A stretch of 64,000 nucleotides of DNA from Immersiella caudata (GCA_030512335.1 JAULSU010000002.1:5022001-5086000); one strand, 5' to 3'. Shown: positions 36,287 to 47,974, counted from the stretch's first letter. Made by a program: numbers and translations. The notes: generated by a model from the sequence alone, not told the origin.

Positions 36287-37289
36287 ATGGCAGACTCAGT
36301 CAACCTCCATGAGATCCATGACACACTCGTGGCCGTGGCCTTCGAGGCCGGCCGCATGATCCTCGCCGCCAACCCAAGCGACATCTCCATGGGCAGCAAG
36401 ATGAACTGTACTTTTCCCTCCTTCCCTCTTCCCTTGTATCCCTACTAACCCACCCGCCCTCCCCCTAGCCGCCGACATCGTAACCGAGACCGACCGAGCC
36501 GTCGAACGCATGGTCTCCTCCCGCCTACGCACCGCCTTCCCCTCCTACTCCTTCGTAGGCGAAGAAACCTACGTCCCCGGAGTCACCACCGTTACCAACG
36601 CACCCACCTTCATCGTCGACCCCATCGACGGCACCACCAACTTCGTGCACGGCTTCCCACACGCTTGCATCTCTCTCGGCTTCGCGCTCGACCGCCTCCC
36701 GGCGGTAGGCGTGGTCTACAACCCCTTCCTCGACGTCTTGTACACGGGTATTCACGGAGGTGGGAGTTACATGCAGCGGAATGCGTCTCTTCCGCAAGGG
36801 CAGGGGCAAGGAGAGAAGTTGAGGCTGCCGCTGGCGGGCAGCGAGGAGGATGGGAAGAAGGTGGGACCGGCGCTGGGGGATTTGAGCACGGCGCTGGTGG
36901 CGGTGGAGTGGGGTAGTCAGAGGGAGGGAGAGAACTTTGAGATCAAGGCGAGGGTGTTTAGGAAGTTGACGGCGAGGAAGGAGGATGGGGGAAGCATGGT
37001 GCACAGTTTGAGGTCGTTGGGGTCGGCGGCGCTGAACTTGTGTGCGACGGCCGCGGGGCAGGTGGACATGTACTGGGAGGGGGGGTGCTATGCCTGGGAT
37101 GTCGCGGCGGGCTGGTGCATTTTGAACGAGGCGGGGGGGAGGATGGCGAGCGGGAATCCTGGGGAGTGGGATCCGGTGCTGGACTCAAGGATCTATCTGG
37201 CGGTCAGGGGGGCGAGGAGTGGACAGGAGGAGGTTGTGGAGGAGTTTTGGAAGGTTATTGGGGATGGGAGGATGGAGTATAAGCATTAG
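36287..37289 (+). CDS. Inositol monophosphatase
   Basis: Exons 36287-36407 and 36469-37289 give 313 residues, normal for the family. Metal-binding motif 1 is DPIDGTTNFVHGFP (Asp-Pro-Ile-Asp-Gly-Thr), preceded by the GEE glutamate site (FVGEETYV). Motif 2 is WEGGCYAWDVAAGWCILNEA. The intron sits just before SADIVTETDRAVERM, the conserved lysine/aspartate strand. The Mg-dependent, Li-sensitive enzyme makes free myo-inositol from inositol 1-phosphate, the last step of both de novo synthesis and inositol phosphate breakdown; fungal members also include the quinate-cluster QutG group. A loop of about 25 residues (QGQGQGEKLRLPLAGSEEDG) is rich in Gly and Gln. Sense-strand composition flips from C-rich to G-rich near 36750. 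Confidence 0.95.
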
Positions 37290-37519
37290 AGGGGGTGGTA
37301 GATAGACAGCTAGGCAGAGTCGTAGTTGCAGCATTTTTCTCCGGGTGGCGTTCTAAAAGGGGCAGATTCCGCATTCAGGGGCAGGTCCCATTGGAATGCA
37401 TCCGCCCGCAACAAAGAAATCGACCACAATGAAGAACGGTCGCGAGAAGATTCATCAACGGTTCAAATTGCAGAAACAGGGGCCGAGTACTCTGCGCAGT
37501 TACGCCCACTAAACGAGCG

Positions 37520-39475
37520 ATGACAACCAACGCCCCAACTTCCTTACAAGGGTCCGTCCCAAAGGACTGGGACCCTGAGGAATTGATACGCTGTGGTGCC
37601 GGAGGTACGGGCCCCAGACGTTACCGTCACTTGCAGTAATGGCGCATGTCTCAAACCGACTGTGACAGAAGCAGAAACCGGCATCCGTGTGTCTCTGAGG
37701 CTCGAAGGAGAAATCCACCCAATATTCAGAAACTGGGTCTTCGCAAACGACCGTGAAGACGCCCGGTTACTGTGGCGTGAACTTCGAAAGCCGCTTCTCT
37801 TGACCAGTCGCCTTCTTGAAGCCGTCGGCCTCCCTGGCTGTCCGAATTATGTGTCGATGACGTTTTCCGACCTGGCTATCCAGGACCGAATGTCGGAGAA
37901 GACGCGCCAGGGCATCTTCTCCGAAAGTCGAGGGAAGATACTAAACAAGACACCGGAAGTTATAGTACGGCATCACCGCGCACCGTGGGCGACGCCCCGT
38001 CTGGTCAAGGCCTGGCTGTCGACGGCAGATCGAGAGCTTCGCACCAACCTCCCAGAATACGTTCATTGGCGGCTTAACGACAACATCTTCCCGAATTTTG
38101 GTTGGGTTGGAGATACCTGCCACCACTATCGAGCGAGGGTTTGTTCTTCCGAGGACACACCGATTCGAGACCGACCCGAGGACATCGTGGAAGCCGATGA
38201 AGTTTACCGAAGGTGAGGGCGCACCAGTCGGTCGTTGACGGTCCTTATCATGAAGGAGTACGTATCCCGGTTCAGCTAACTGCGGGTGCTGGGCCTCTTT
38301 GGCGAAGAGGAGTAACTGTTCACTGCTTTCATGCTAGCCGTGACCCTGTTACACGAGTGAGTGAGCTCCAAATCTTGGTTTCCCCAGTCGATCGACCATA
38401 CTTGGTCAGTTGTGCAACCCCCCATCTGCAGTGTTCCATCGTTGTCCATAGTTGACGATAGCACTGTGCATCAGACTTGGTCATGTCATTTACTGGCGGG
38501 ATTTCCGCGCCTTGAACAAGCGTATGACCGAGCCATATTTTGGCGGTGACTTGGAAATGGAGCTGGGCGATAGCTTCGCCGCCTCCATCTTTGGCGGTTA
38601 GATCCCTGTTCCTATAGCCGAAGAAACGGAGTTTCGCGACCGCGGCACTTTTGAGGATGGAGTTGCTTGGAAAGAGCATCTATCCTGTGATTCCCATAAA
38701 AGGAGGCCTGCATACCGAGCCCACCGCTCTATCCCTGTAAAATAGTAAGTTTAGCCGTGTTCATTCAAGTCCAACAAGGCTAATCATTAGGCAGTATCGC
38801 CAACTTGTTCGACAGCCGAAGCTGGAAAGCCATATCGCACGTCGAGCATCTCATAAGACCGCCCGCTTTGACAGACTACTCGGCTACAGGATCGAGTTCT
38901 TCCGGGACCCGTAAGCTCGTGTTGGCGACAGAGACGCATGCTTCTGTCGCCTTTGTGGACTTCACTGAGGGCTGTGAAGGAGGTGGTCTCTGTTGTCGTT
39001 GGAAGCGAAAACCAGCGGCGGACTTCCGCATCCCTATGTACCAAGGTACTCTCAGGGATACAGGAGACGGATGGACTTTCTCTGTTGTGTCTCGGATGGA
39101 GCCCCCGGAGCCTGATGCGTGCGATAAGGTACTGACCGAAGTCAAGATAAGACTTGAGCTTCCGAGTTTGGAGGCAGCCTTGTATTCGAGGCTGAGGACT
39201 CATGGAGGATTTCGTCAAGGAGGAACTTGATAGCTCGTGATAATTGGGGCGCCCTGGGAGCGGCTATCGATCTGCGCAAGATGACGGGGGTAGGACTGCG
39301 GCAGCGTGTCGCCAAAGCACTCGATCTGCCGGTGAAGCACGTGAAAATTCGGCCAGGGCATGGCGGCGAGGGAGCCACGGCGGGAGTGATCCTCGGGTCG
39401 TGCATCTTGAGTGCATATGCAAGAGGCAGTGAGGGTGTTGGTCTTGCATTGAGGCTGGTACTCGCCCCGGATTAG
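37520..39475 (+). pseudogene. Candidate decayed or complex multi-exon gene, family unknown
   Basis: A 200-codon open segment (about 37580-38216) has good coding character (RNWVFANDREDARLLWREL, IFPNFGWVGDTCHHYRARVC) but no ATG for its first 90 codons and a TGA just before it. Its end (YRR) could splice at a GTGAGG donor (about 38212) to an acceptor near 38790, giving RQYRQLVRQPKLESHIARRA and FDRLLGYRIEFFRDP before a stop. Two later frames (38805-39230 with EPDACDKVLTEVKIRLELPS; 39227-39475 with RQRVAKALDLPVKHVKIRPG) also look protein-like. No single model joins them. I do not recognise the family. Decay, possibly by C-to-T mutation, is the simplest reading. Confidence 0.35.
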
Positions 39476-39893
39476 GTACTGTGCCACATATATACCAATC
39501 GAATAGAGTAGCTGGTTCGGCGAATATGGGTAACATCGTCGTCGGCTGCGAGCCACTCGAAGCTAGCGGTTTCGGGTCAGGTCTCTAGGTGAAACACCCC
39601 AAGGCGATGACCGTTGACTTCAGGCATGCCAGCTCCACCTCCAGCAAGGGTGGATGCAATGGAAATCTACTGTTACACGCGCGAGATGTGCAGACATCAT
39701 AGGGCGAAGGCTGAGTGCTATCGGCACTGTTGCGGCTGAAAGATCAGCTGCCTGCCAAGCCATGTGGTGGGCCCCCTTTATCGCCCCTTTCCATTGTTTT
39801 GATATCCTCAAACCTGAACCTCATCTTACAAGATCTCAAGTTCAACAGCGCCATCATCTCGTACAACTGCCCATGGCCATCGCGACACCATCT

Positions 39894-40807
39894 TCAGCTA
39901 AGATACCGATTTGGCAGTCGGCCTGTGAGAAGCGGTCTTGTTGGTGAACCGTTTGAAAGATTGGAGGTCGTGAAAGCCGGATAGGCGCATGCAGGAGGAT
40001 AAGGTCGTGCATATGCGCCTTGCATAAGGTAGGGACCAAAAATGGTGTGAGCTGTGATAGCTATCAGGACGATTAGATTCAAGACGGCTGCTAGAAATGC
40101 AGAGCGATAAGCTTCTGGCTCGCCATTGAGTCTGCCGCAAAAAGTCGTGATTTTATCATTCGAATTCGTGGTTATCTCGCAGCGTTGCAATCTTTCGGAA
40201 GCAACAGCTCTGCAGCCTCCGCAAACGTCGTCTGTGCTGCGGCTCGCGGCACGGCATCTCAGCACTGAGGTGACATTTGCCGGTGTCGGCGATGCGAGCG
40301 CACATCTGCTCCGACACACCGCCACAGAAACGAGCTGTTGGCTTTAGGCTTTTCCGGCTGCTACCGCCGCCCAGCCGTCCCATCTTTCCATTGAGGGTCT
40401 AGGTGAGGCGATCAACTTTTTCTTGACGTAATGACGCATTGGCCGCTGATAGCAACGGCGTCGCTCATTCGGTGGAGCTCTGCAACGTTATCCTCGAGGA
40501 TGCGCTATGTTTGCGTGCTTTTGGTTCTGAGTGCTCGGCAACATGCAGTCGATGCTATCGTGAGATTTGCGACCTGTTCCAGCCCCGGCGTCAAACCATG
40601 GCGTTCAGCGTGCTTAACAGCGCTCCGGACCCAAAGATGCCGATTTTCCCGCTGCGAGTTGATGGTGATAGCGTTCCGACATAGGACAGATGTGTCGTCG
40701 TCGACCAATGCGAGCTTTTTGATGATTAACAGAAACCAAGCCTCAGAATGTGCGAGATTGATATCGCAGCGGGTGCGTGCAGTTGCATGAGGTTGGAGGT
40801 GCGTCAA
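39894..40807 (-). pseudogene. Candidate decayed gene remnant, family unknown
   Basis: On the minus strand a 100-codon frame (40807-40505) ends at a TAG. It is followed in the same frame by RILEDNVAELHRMSDAVAIS, which looks like uninterrupted protein. Further on, another frame (40325-39894) carries DKITTFCGRLNGEPEAYRSA and a hydrophobic helix (FLAAVLNLIVLIAITAH). The pieces do not form one open frame and no clear intron signals join them. The TAG could come from a CAG codon by a C-to-T change. The family is not recognised. Confidence 0.3.
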
Positions 40808-41683
40808 CTGCGGTGAAATGCATGCGAGCGTTTCCCCACAAAAATCCTAGCTTTGCCCATTGGAGGGGCTCTGGGGGACCCCTGTCCGAGCTAGAGATGT
40901 CCAGCATCTTCCAACCCTTGCATTCCCGAAGGCAACCCTCCCATCGCGGTGACCTCGCCTGTTCGAAGCATCAGAAAGTCGGCAGAACATCGCTCGAGTC
41001 TCCAGGCCCCCTCACTGCCCCTCGCTTCAGCAACGGCCCGATCCCAGCAAACGACGACCTCTCATCCCCACCGGGGAGCCCTTTCGGGCTTCCGAGCCTG
41101 TTTGCATGGGAGACGCGGCAGCGATTTATCACATTCTCGGCGGTTGCCAGACGAAAAAGTTGGTGCACGGCTTCGGTGGGCCGCCAACCGTGTGTCTGGA
41201 ACTCGCAGACCGCATGCAACAGTAGATCACCTCACAGCCCCGTCAAGGTCCGGTCCATGGACTGCCGGTATTTTTTTTTCTGTATCTTGCTGTGGTCCCT
41301 ATTTTTTGCTCCCGATCGTTTCCGTTAGCCCTTTGCTCAATGTAAACATGTGTGCCCACGTATTTGAAGCTCTCCATACCATCTCTCCTACTGTCCGCAC
41401 TCCCTTTCTCTCCTCTCCTCGTAGTGGTAGCTCCTTCCCCAAGTAGCCCCTTCCATCCAAGCTTCAACTTGCCACCACGCAGCTTCCCAACACCATTGAC
41501 CAACGGTTACTGGTATCAGCTTTTGTTTCTCGCCTCCCACCCACTCTCCCCCATCCTTCTCTTCCGTCCTTCTCCCTCTTCTCGTTCGCGCGGCCTCCTC
41601 TCCGCCGAACATTACGCAGGTGTAATCCTTATCGATATATCGAGCAGTACTGTGTAAGCCAGCCGGCAGCCGAAGCCGAAGCA

Positions 41684-43470
41684 ATGCGCCTTACCATGGC
41701 GCCGAGGCATCGGAACCCGGATGAGTTTCCTACAGTACAGCTTTTTCTTCTCGGTAAGCATCGCTCGACACTTTTTTTTGTCTTTTTTCTGCCTTGACTC
41801 ATGGCTAATACGTTCGATTGCAGCCATTGTCCGTCTCGCTGAGCCCATCGCTCTCACATCAATCTTCCCCTACGCTTGGCCTCTGATCAAAAGGTTCAAG
41901 ATTGGCTCTGAGGATGATGCTTCATTTTATGCTGGATTGCTCATATCCTCCTTTTCCCTTGCCGAGGCCTTGATGGGCATGTATTGGGGGAGTCTTTCCG
42001 ACCGAATCGGGCGGAAACCGGTCCTGTTGGTAGGATGCGTAGGGACTATGTTCAGCATGATCATGGTTGGAATCGCACCAAACATCTGGGTTGCGCTGTT
42101 GGGTCGTGCCATAGGTGGGCTCCTCAACGGCAATATTGCCGTCATCCAAACTATGGTCGGCGAATTGGTGACTAAACCGGAGCACGAGCGTAAGTTGTCC
42201 CCCGATCCCTGTCGACATGGAAGTTACCGTGACCACTTTGCTGACTCGCGAATTAGCCAAAGCGTATTCCATCAGTACGTGCGCCTCGACGTCACCGCAG
42301 GCCCTTTTCTTTGGCATCTGAGACTAACCGTTTACAACAGTGCCGTTCGTCTGGAGCATCGGAACCATTATTGGCCCCGCGATAGGGGGGACGTTTGCTG
42401 ACCCCCACGAAACGTTCCCTGACACATTCCCGAAGGGCTCCTTATTCGAGAGATTCCCGTATCTCCTCCCGAACCTCATCTGTGCTGGCATGCTCTTGAT
42501 GAGTATCTTGCTCGGATATTTCCTCCTGGAGGAGACACACCCCGATATTGAGCCGCGTGTCTTCCTTCCAGATGCTACATTCCTGTCCGAGAACACACCG
42601 TTGATCGAGACCTCGGATGCGATGAAGCGACCAGCCGTCGACCTTCGGGACGAGAATTATGGGACGATCCGGAACATAGACGGCGTGGACTCCTCGAGTG
42701 CTTGCACCAAGACTGTGGAGAAACGCCCGAGCATCAACGTGTTTACGAACAAGAGGATCATGGCCGTGATCCTGTCACTCTCCATTTTCACCTATCACTC
42801 TATGACATACGATCACCTTTTGCCCATCTTCTTCGAGGACGGCAGGGCGCCCTTGAGCCATGCGGTTGGTCTGTTTGACCATTTCAGCCCGTTCTACTCG
42901 CCTGGAGGCCTAGGATTCTCTCTTCAAGCCGTTGGTATGATCATGGCGGTTCAGGGAGTCATTGCGCTCTTCATGCAGGCTGTTGTTTTCCCCATCATGG
43001 CGGAACGGATGGGTGTCCACCGGCTCTTCATCTTCGTCACGGTTTTCCACCCGATTGCCTATTTCATCATGCCCTCGCTCCTCTTCATCCCGGAGCGTTT
43101 CCTCTACCCGGTGATTTATCTCTACCTCACCATCCGCAACTTCTTCGGCATCCTCGTCTACCCACTTCTCCTGATCTTGATCAAGGAGGCGACGCCAAGT
43201 CTCACGATTCTTGGCAAGGTCAACGGTCTCGCAGCAAGCGCTGGTGCAGCTTGCCGCATGATTGCTCCGCCTGTTGCGGGTTACTTGTATGCTATGGGGA
43301 GACGCATGGATTGCACCGCGCTGGCATGGTATGGTAGCGCATTTGTCGCCATTCTTGGTGCCATCCAGTGTTTCTCGGTGACGCGGAGTAAAGCGCACGA
43401 GAAATCCGCCAACTATTTAGGGGTCGATGGCGCCCTGGATTCGGGGATGGATGATACGACTGCCGTATGA
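41684..43470 (+). CDS. Major facilitator superfamily transporter (DHA1-like)
   Basis: Exons 41684-41753, 41824-42189, 42257-42274 (18 nt) and 42341-43470 give 527 residues with about twelve membrane helices. MFS motif A is plain in the loop after helix 2 (GSLSDRIGRKPVLLVG). The motif-C-like segment follows the microexon as MPFVWSIGTIIGPAIGGTFA. A long cytosolic loop in the middle (about residues 225-290) is acidic and Ser/Thr-rich. This is the fungal group of tetracycline-resistance-like H+ antiporters related to yeast YCR023C and plant ZIFL proteins; substrates are mostly unknown, so none is assigned. The 18-nt exon encodes KAYSI and is required for the conserved EHE-P(K/R)AYSIMPFVW run. The first exon carries a short cytosolic N-terminus. 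Confidence 0.92.
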
Positions 43471-44271
43471 AGAGGACGCGACCGATTCAGTTATGAGATG
43501 ATGACGAACAACCGTTTGTTGAGCGCACTGATTGAGCGAGCAACGATGGAGCAAGCAAACTCCATGGCAACGAGGAAGCAGATCAGGTCTTGTGGTTTGC
43601 TGGCCTCCGTTTGAGGGGCAAGGTTTGGGTTCATAAGCCGCCTTCATGGGAATATAATGACTGCATGAGAGGACCTGGGTGTACAATAGCATTGGGAAGC
43701 GTGTAGACGGTTATAGACAACGGGACATGATAATGAGGGTGTATAAATCATTGCAAGAAACTTGATGATCTATTCGTTGTCTTCCTTTTCACAAACATTT
43801 TGCTGCAAACCGTCTTGTGATCAATCGGAAAGAGGCCAGCTGGTATCGATATGCACATTAGTAAATATTGATCCAAGTGTTTGGTGGTGAGCTATGGGTT
43901 AAAGCAGCGAAAACATGTTGCTTGCTCCCATGTTGTTTGGATGGTTCGAGAAGCGGGGTGAGGCAGCCTGCAAACCACCTCCACAAATTTTTGAGGTGTG
44001 GGAAGTTGTGACTCGCCACTCACCACAACTCTCATCGGCAGTCCGGTAAACCGGGCATACCTGTCAAAAGCTGGCAATATATTCATGATTGTGATTTATT
44101 TCATCTAAACTTTGTGGAAAAGCTGAGATCTAGTGATCTCATCCGACTTTTTCGGCAGGTCGGGGCAGGGACCTCATACAGCAAACGGTTCTGTGGAACA
44201 TCATCAAAACCTCAGTTGCAGTGAAAGGAGCAGTCAATCCGAGTACAGCCAAATAACAACAACAACAAAAG
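43471..44271. other. Intergenic region
   Basis: 3' flank of the MFS transporter and promoter of the co-chaperone gene. A-rich sequence (AACAACAACAACAAAAG) lies right before the start codon at 44272. No coding frame is supported. Confidence 0.6.
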
Positions 44272-45504
44272 ATGGACCAAGTCACAAAAGACCTCGCCTC
44301 ATCCCTCAACCTGGCCGATGGTGCCGGTACGGCGACAGGAAAACAGGACATCTCGCTCAACCCCGCCGACATCCTCGCCGCCATACCCAAGATGCCCCCG
44401 GGACGTACAATGACGGTAGATGAGACGGTGGCCGAGCTCAAGAAACACCCCATCTTCATGACAGAAATGGAGGATGTCGAAAACGCAGAGGACAACCTCG
44501 AGCTCGCCGCCATCCAGGCCATCGCCTACGACGGCACCCCCCTCGAGAACGCCACCAACTTCAAGGAGCAAGGCAACGAGTGCTTCCGCGCAAAGAAATG
44601 GGCCGACGCAAAGGAATTCTACACCAAAGGCATCGTCCTCCTCACCGCCGAGGACAAGCGCCGCGCCTCCTCTCCCCCCACCCCCGAGGACGCACACCAG
44701 GAAATCTCGGCGCAGCACTCCCTCCTTGAGACCCTCCACGGCAACCGCGCCGCCTGCCACCTCGAACTCCGCAACTACCGCTCCTGCACCGCCGACTGCG
44801 CCTCCGCCCTCCGCCTAAACCCTTCCAATGTCAAAGCCCTCTACCGCTCCGCGCGCGCCCTCCTCGCCGTCGACAAGCTCCCCCTCGCCACCGACGCCGT
44901 CACCCACGGCCTCACCCTCGACCCCACCAACACCTCCTTCCTCACCCTTCAGTCCCAAATCGCTAACCGCGCTGCCCAAATCTCCGCAAAAGCCACCTCC
45001 GACGCCGCCCGCGAGGCACAAGCAGCATCGCGCGCTCGCCTCCTCAAAACCGCCCTCGCCGCACGCGGCATCCGCACCCGCTCCACCGGCAACAAGCCCG
45101 AAATAGAAGATGCCAAAATCCACCTCACCCCCTCAGAAGATGATCCGACCTCAACATTATCCTTCCCTACGTTGCTGCTCTACCCCTTGCAAAACGACAT
45201 GGACTTCATCAAGGGGTTCAACGAGACGCAAACGCTGGAGAATCACTTTGGGTACGTGTTCCCGACGCCTTGGGACAAGGCGGGGGAGTACTCTACGGGC
45301 GGGGTGGAGTGTTTCATGGAGACGGTGGGAGGGGGGCTGGTCAAGGTGGGGAAGAAGGTGCCGTTGTTGAAGGTGTTGAGCGGGAGCCCGGTGGAGGTGG
45401 TGGATGATTTGATCAAGATTTTTGTGGTGCCGAAGAGCAAGGCGGAGAGGTGGGTGAAGGAGTTTAAGGAGAAAAAGGGGGTGGTGGATGGGAAGGGGAA
45501 GTGA
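44272..45504 (+). CDS. CNS1: TPR co-chaperone of Hsp90, Cns1/TTC4 family
   Basis: An uninterrupted 410-residue frame. Three TPR units span about 95-240 (NFKEQGNECFRAKKWADAKE, HGNRAACHLELRNYRSCTAD, ALYRSARALLAVDKLPLATD); the carboxylate-clamp residues lie on these helices and would hold the EEVD tail of Hsp90/Hsp70. The C-terminal wheel domain of Cns1/TTC4 follows (LSFPTLLLYPLQNDMDFIKG, then TLENHFGYVFPTPWDK and the final strands). Cns1 is essential in yeast and helps fold eEF2. The N-terminal part has the PPGRTMTVDETVAELKKHPI segment found in orthologues. The sense strand is strongly C-rich up to about 45150 and G-rich afterwards. Long frames on the opposite strand come from this bias, not from real genes. 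Confidence 0.94.
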   Translation: MDQVTKDLASSLNLADGAGTATGKQDISLNPADILAAIPKMPPGRTMTVDETVAELKKHPIFMTEMEDVENAEDNLELAAIQAIAYDGTPLENATNFKEQGNECFRAKKWADAKEFYTKGIVLLTAEDKRRASSPPTPEDAHQEISAQHSLLETLHGNRAACHLELRNYRSCTADCASALRLNPSNVKALYRSARALLAVDKLPLATDAVTHGLTLDPTNTSFLTLQSQIANRAAQISAKATSDAAREAQAASRARLLKTALAARGIRTRSTGNKPEIEDAKIHLTPSEDDPTSTLSFPTLLLYPLQNDMDFIKGFNETQTLENHFGYVFPTPWDKAGEYSTGGVECFMETVGGGLVKVGKKVPLLKVLSGSPVEVVDDLIKIFVVPKSKAERWVKEFKEKKGVVDGKGK

Positions 45505-46148
45505 GCCTGTTGGAGGACTTCATGGGGCGTTGCAACCCCATGATTCCTGGATAGGGGATAGAGACACCAAGGTCAACAAAAAACATCATGATGATACCCA
45601 CGGATTATGATCACATGGCATAAGGGATGCATATTGCGCTGGAGCGAAGGAGCAGGGCAAAGGTTACAGGAGAGAAGTCAATGCTTGGTGTGATGGCTAG
45701 CTATCTACAATAGGTAGCAAATCTGGCGCGCACTTCCAACTGGGCCAAACTCCATGTCGCGAGTAAATCTTCGGATATGAGAACGTATCCAGAAAAAAAC
45801 GCAAGTCGTATCCCGGCCAAAACACACTCTAACCAATTCCGCGAGAACGTCAATATCCAATGCTACTTGCAGCAGGCGAACTCCATTCCATTCTGACTTG
45901 GCCTGTCTGCCCATCTAGCCGCCCTTTCCGTTTTGAGAGCCCTATTGCCGTAAACAACCCAGCAGTTATTAGCAGGAAATAGCAGAAAAGTCATTGGGAG
46001 ACGCTCTATGCACATGGCATGGCCAAGAAAATACAATGCAGCACGAATATGCCCTTAGCTGAATCCACCATCGCGAGACAAGAGGCCGCAGTGTCGAAGA
46101 AGGAGACATTGAAGGCGGCGAAAAGATCAATGGGCAACAACAAACGGC
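45505..46148. other. Convergent intergenic region
   Basis: Space between the 3' ends of the co-chaperone gene (+) and the APSES regulator gene (-). Nothing coding is supported. If the regulator has a further 3' exon it would lie here, but no clear junction was seen. Confidence 0.55.
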
Positions 46149-47974
46149 TCAAGTCAGAGTCACCCTGCGTTTTGATCGGTACTCTACCTTCGAAAAGGGA
46201 ATGGTAACCTGGGGAACCATCGGCGACGGCGACGAAGGTTTAGATGTGAACATGGAAGCCTCCTCACTGGCGCTGCTGGGGGTTTGGTTTCTGTCGGTAA
46301 GACACTGTGTTGTCGGAGAGCAGTCTTCTCCAGACGGGGATTCTGTTGCTCGAGAGGAAGTTGGTACCCGCAGATTCATGAGCATCAAGGCGGCATCTTT
46401 CTCTGCCTCGCGGCGAGGATCCTGGGCGCAAAATAAAGCGGTCGGGCTTGGAAGAGCGACGCGATGATTTGTTTCAGCGCCGTCTCGGAATGTCGCCGAG
46501 CTGTTGGTGGGCGGGCTCCGTCCAACTTCGTATCTGCTACATTGGGCCTCGCTTCGTCCTGAATCCAACGGCGTAAACGAAGTTGGGGGTTGGTATCGGC
46601 TGTATGGATGTTGACGGTTGGCGCGTCTTGTCGGCACAACAGACAGGTACGGACTGGGGGCTTCTTGCAGGCTGACAGCACTGCTTGGGAGTTTTCCGCC
46701 GCTGTACTCCTGACCTTGCAGCGGTTGGTAGTAAGAACTGTGGTGGCGGTTGACTGAAGTCCAACCGGGAGACTGAGTGTCTACGGAGCGTGGGACTGCC
46801 AGTCTTGCATCTGGGCCGCTCCGATACCCCGCCGCGGCGGTTTGATAGACGTACTGTCTGCTGGGGTAGCTATCCACATCCATATTTGAAGCGACTCTAT
46901 GGACAGCATGATTCCTGTGCGGGAAGCGGTGACCCTCTTCGCTTTCGAAGATGCGGTGCTCGGTAGGGCGCAGTAGCTGCTGCCCCTGGCGAGGGCTGAT
47001 GCTGCCGGTTCGTCGTGGTGTCAGGGGCGTCCCGTACGGAGAGTTGCAGTGTAGAAATCTGCGCGCTTCTCTTGCCGATGCCTCAGTGATTTGCGGATCA
47101 ATGACCATGTGCCCGAATCTCGGGTTGTCTCGGGGGTTGCATAGCGAAGGGAAGTCGGGCCCAAAGAGCGGAATCAGGGCGCCCGCGATGTCATGGCAGA
47201 AAGTAGCGCAGACGGCTTTCGCACAATGGTATGGCATCCAGTAGCCTGGTTTAAGAGATTAGCATCAAGAAGACTTATTCAGGGGGTTTCGAACTGACCT
47301 TGCGCCCTAATGGAGCCTCCGGTGATGCTATGGGTGATATCCCTGAGTCCAGGATTGAGTCCGAGCATCTTTGCTGGTGTGGTCTTGCCTTGTCAGCCTG
47401 CCTTTCAGACCAGAAGCGAGGACTTGAACTTGACCTACCTTGGAGTATTTGCAGCACTTGAAGAAGGGAGTCATCCGGACAAGACCAATGTGGTAGTCCC
47501 ACATGACTGTGTAGACGGCTTCTTCACCGGGGAGTCTGAACTCGTACTGGAAGACTTCAAAGTGCATTGTCAGTTTGCAGCAGGAAAAGCATCCGAACGG
47601 CAACATCACATACCCTCGAAGCTCTCTCTTCCTGTCTTTTGGGAGAAGTCTTTCTTGCCGCTGTTGTATGGAATTCGTCGGCAAGTCTCTCGGATGGAGC
47701 CAAAGTTGTGCACCTGAAAGCGTCGAATCTCGCGCAGGGAGTTCTCATCGACTTCCTCAAAAGGGGGAAAGTTGATGGCTCCCTTCGATCTGGATCTGCC
47801 GGCCATCTGGGGATCTCCAGTCATCTCCGTGGTATTTACTGCTTCTGTGGTCGGGATCGGTCTGTCTGAAGGCGAGGATATTGTCAAGCGGACTGGAGAA
47901 CCAAGAGCCTGACGAGGTTCGGGAATCGGAGCCCGGGGAGGGTCCGGGTTAAGAAGGGAAGCCACCGATACCAT
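46149..47974 (-). CDS. APSES-domain transcription factor, Xbp1-like
   Basis: Minus-strand exons 47974-47614, 47554-47439, 47383-47299 and 47245-46149 give 552 residues. Three introns of 55-60 bp cut the DNA-binding region, which is only readable after splicing: VFQYEFRLPGEEAVYTVMWD, then VRMTPFFKCCKYSK, TTPAKMLGLNPGLRDITHSI, and GYWMPYHCAKAVCATFCHDI followed by LIPLFGPDFPSLC. This is the KilA-N/APSES-type winged-helix domain in the form found in yeast Xbp1 and related stress repressors. The rest (from about residue 240) is disordered, Ser/Pro/Arg-rich with Tyr-rich patches, and has no ankyrin repeats, unlike Swi4/Mbp1. It is a nuclear regulator; targets are not known. The 5.1 kb gene-free region upstream is in keeping with heavily regulated fungal transcription factor genes. 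Confidence 0.88.

Larger units (their letters stand above)
37290..41683. other. Gene-poor 4.4-kb stretch with coding remnants
   Basis: No intact gene can be built. Two areas have protein-like frames interrupted by stops and frame changes and are listed separately (plus strand 37520-39475, minus strand 39894-40807). The stretch is less biased in codon-like composition than the flanking genes. The last 300 bp (about 41340-41640) are C/T-rich and fit the leader of the MFS transporter. Confidence 0.5.

Noticed and set aside
36525..37004. Minus-strand 159-codon frame in the inositol monophosphatase gene
   Set aside because: Low-complexity Arg/Leu/His/Gln translation opposite a well-defined enzyme.
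44299..45123. Long minus-strand frames opposite CNS1 (Gly/Val/Glu-rich)
   Set aside because: They come from the C-rich sense strand of the co-chaperone gene; composition is Gly/Val/Glu-repetitive, and the plus-strand protein has clear TPR and wheel-domain motifs.
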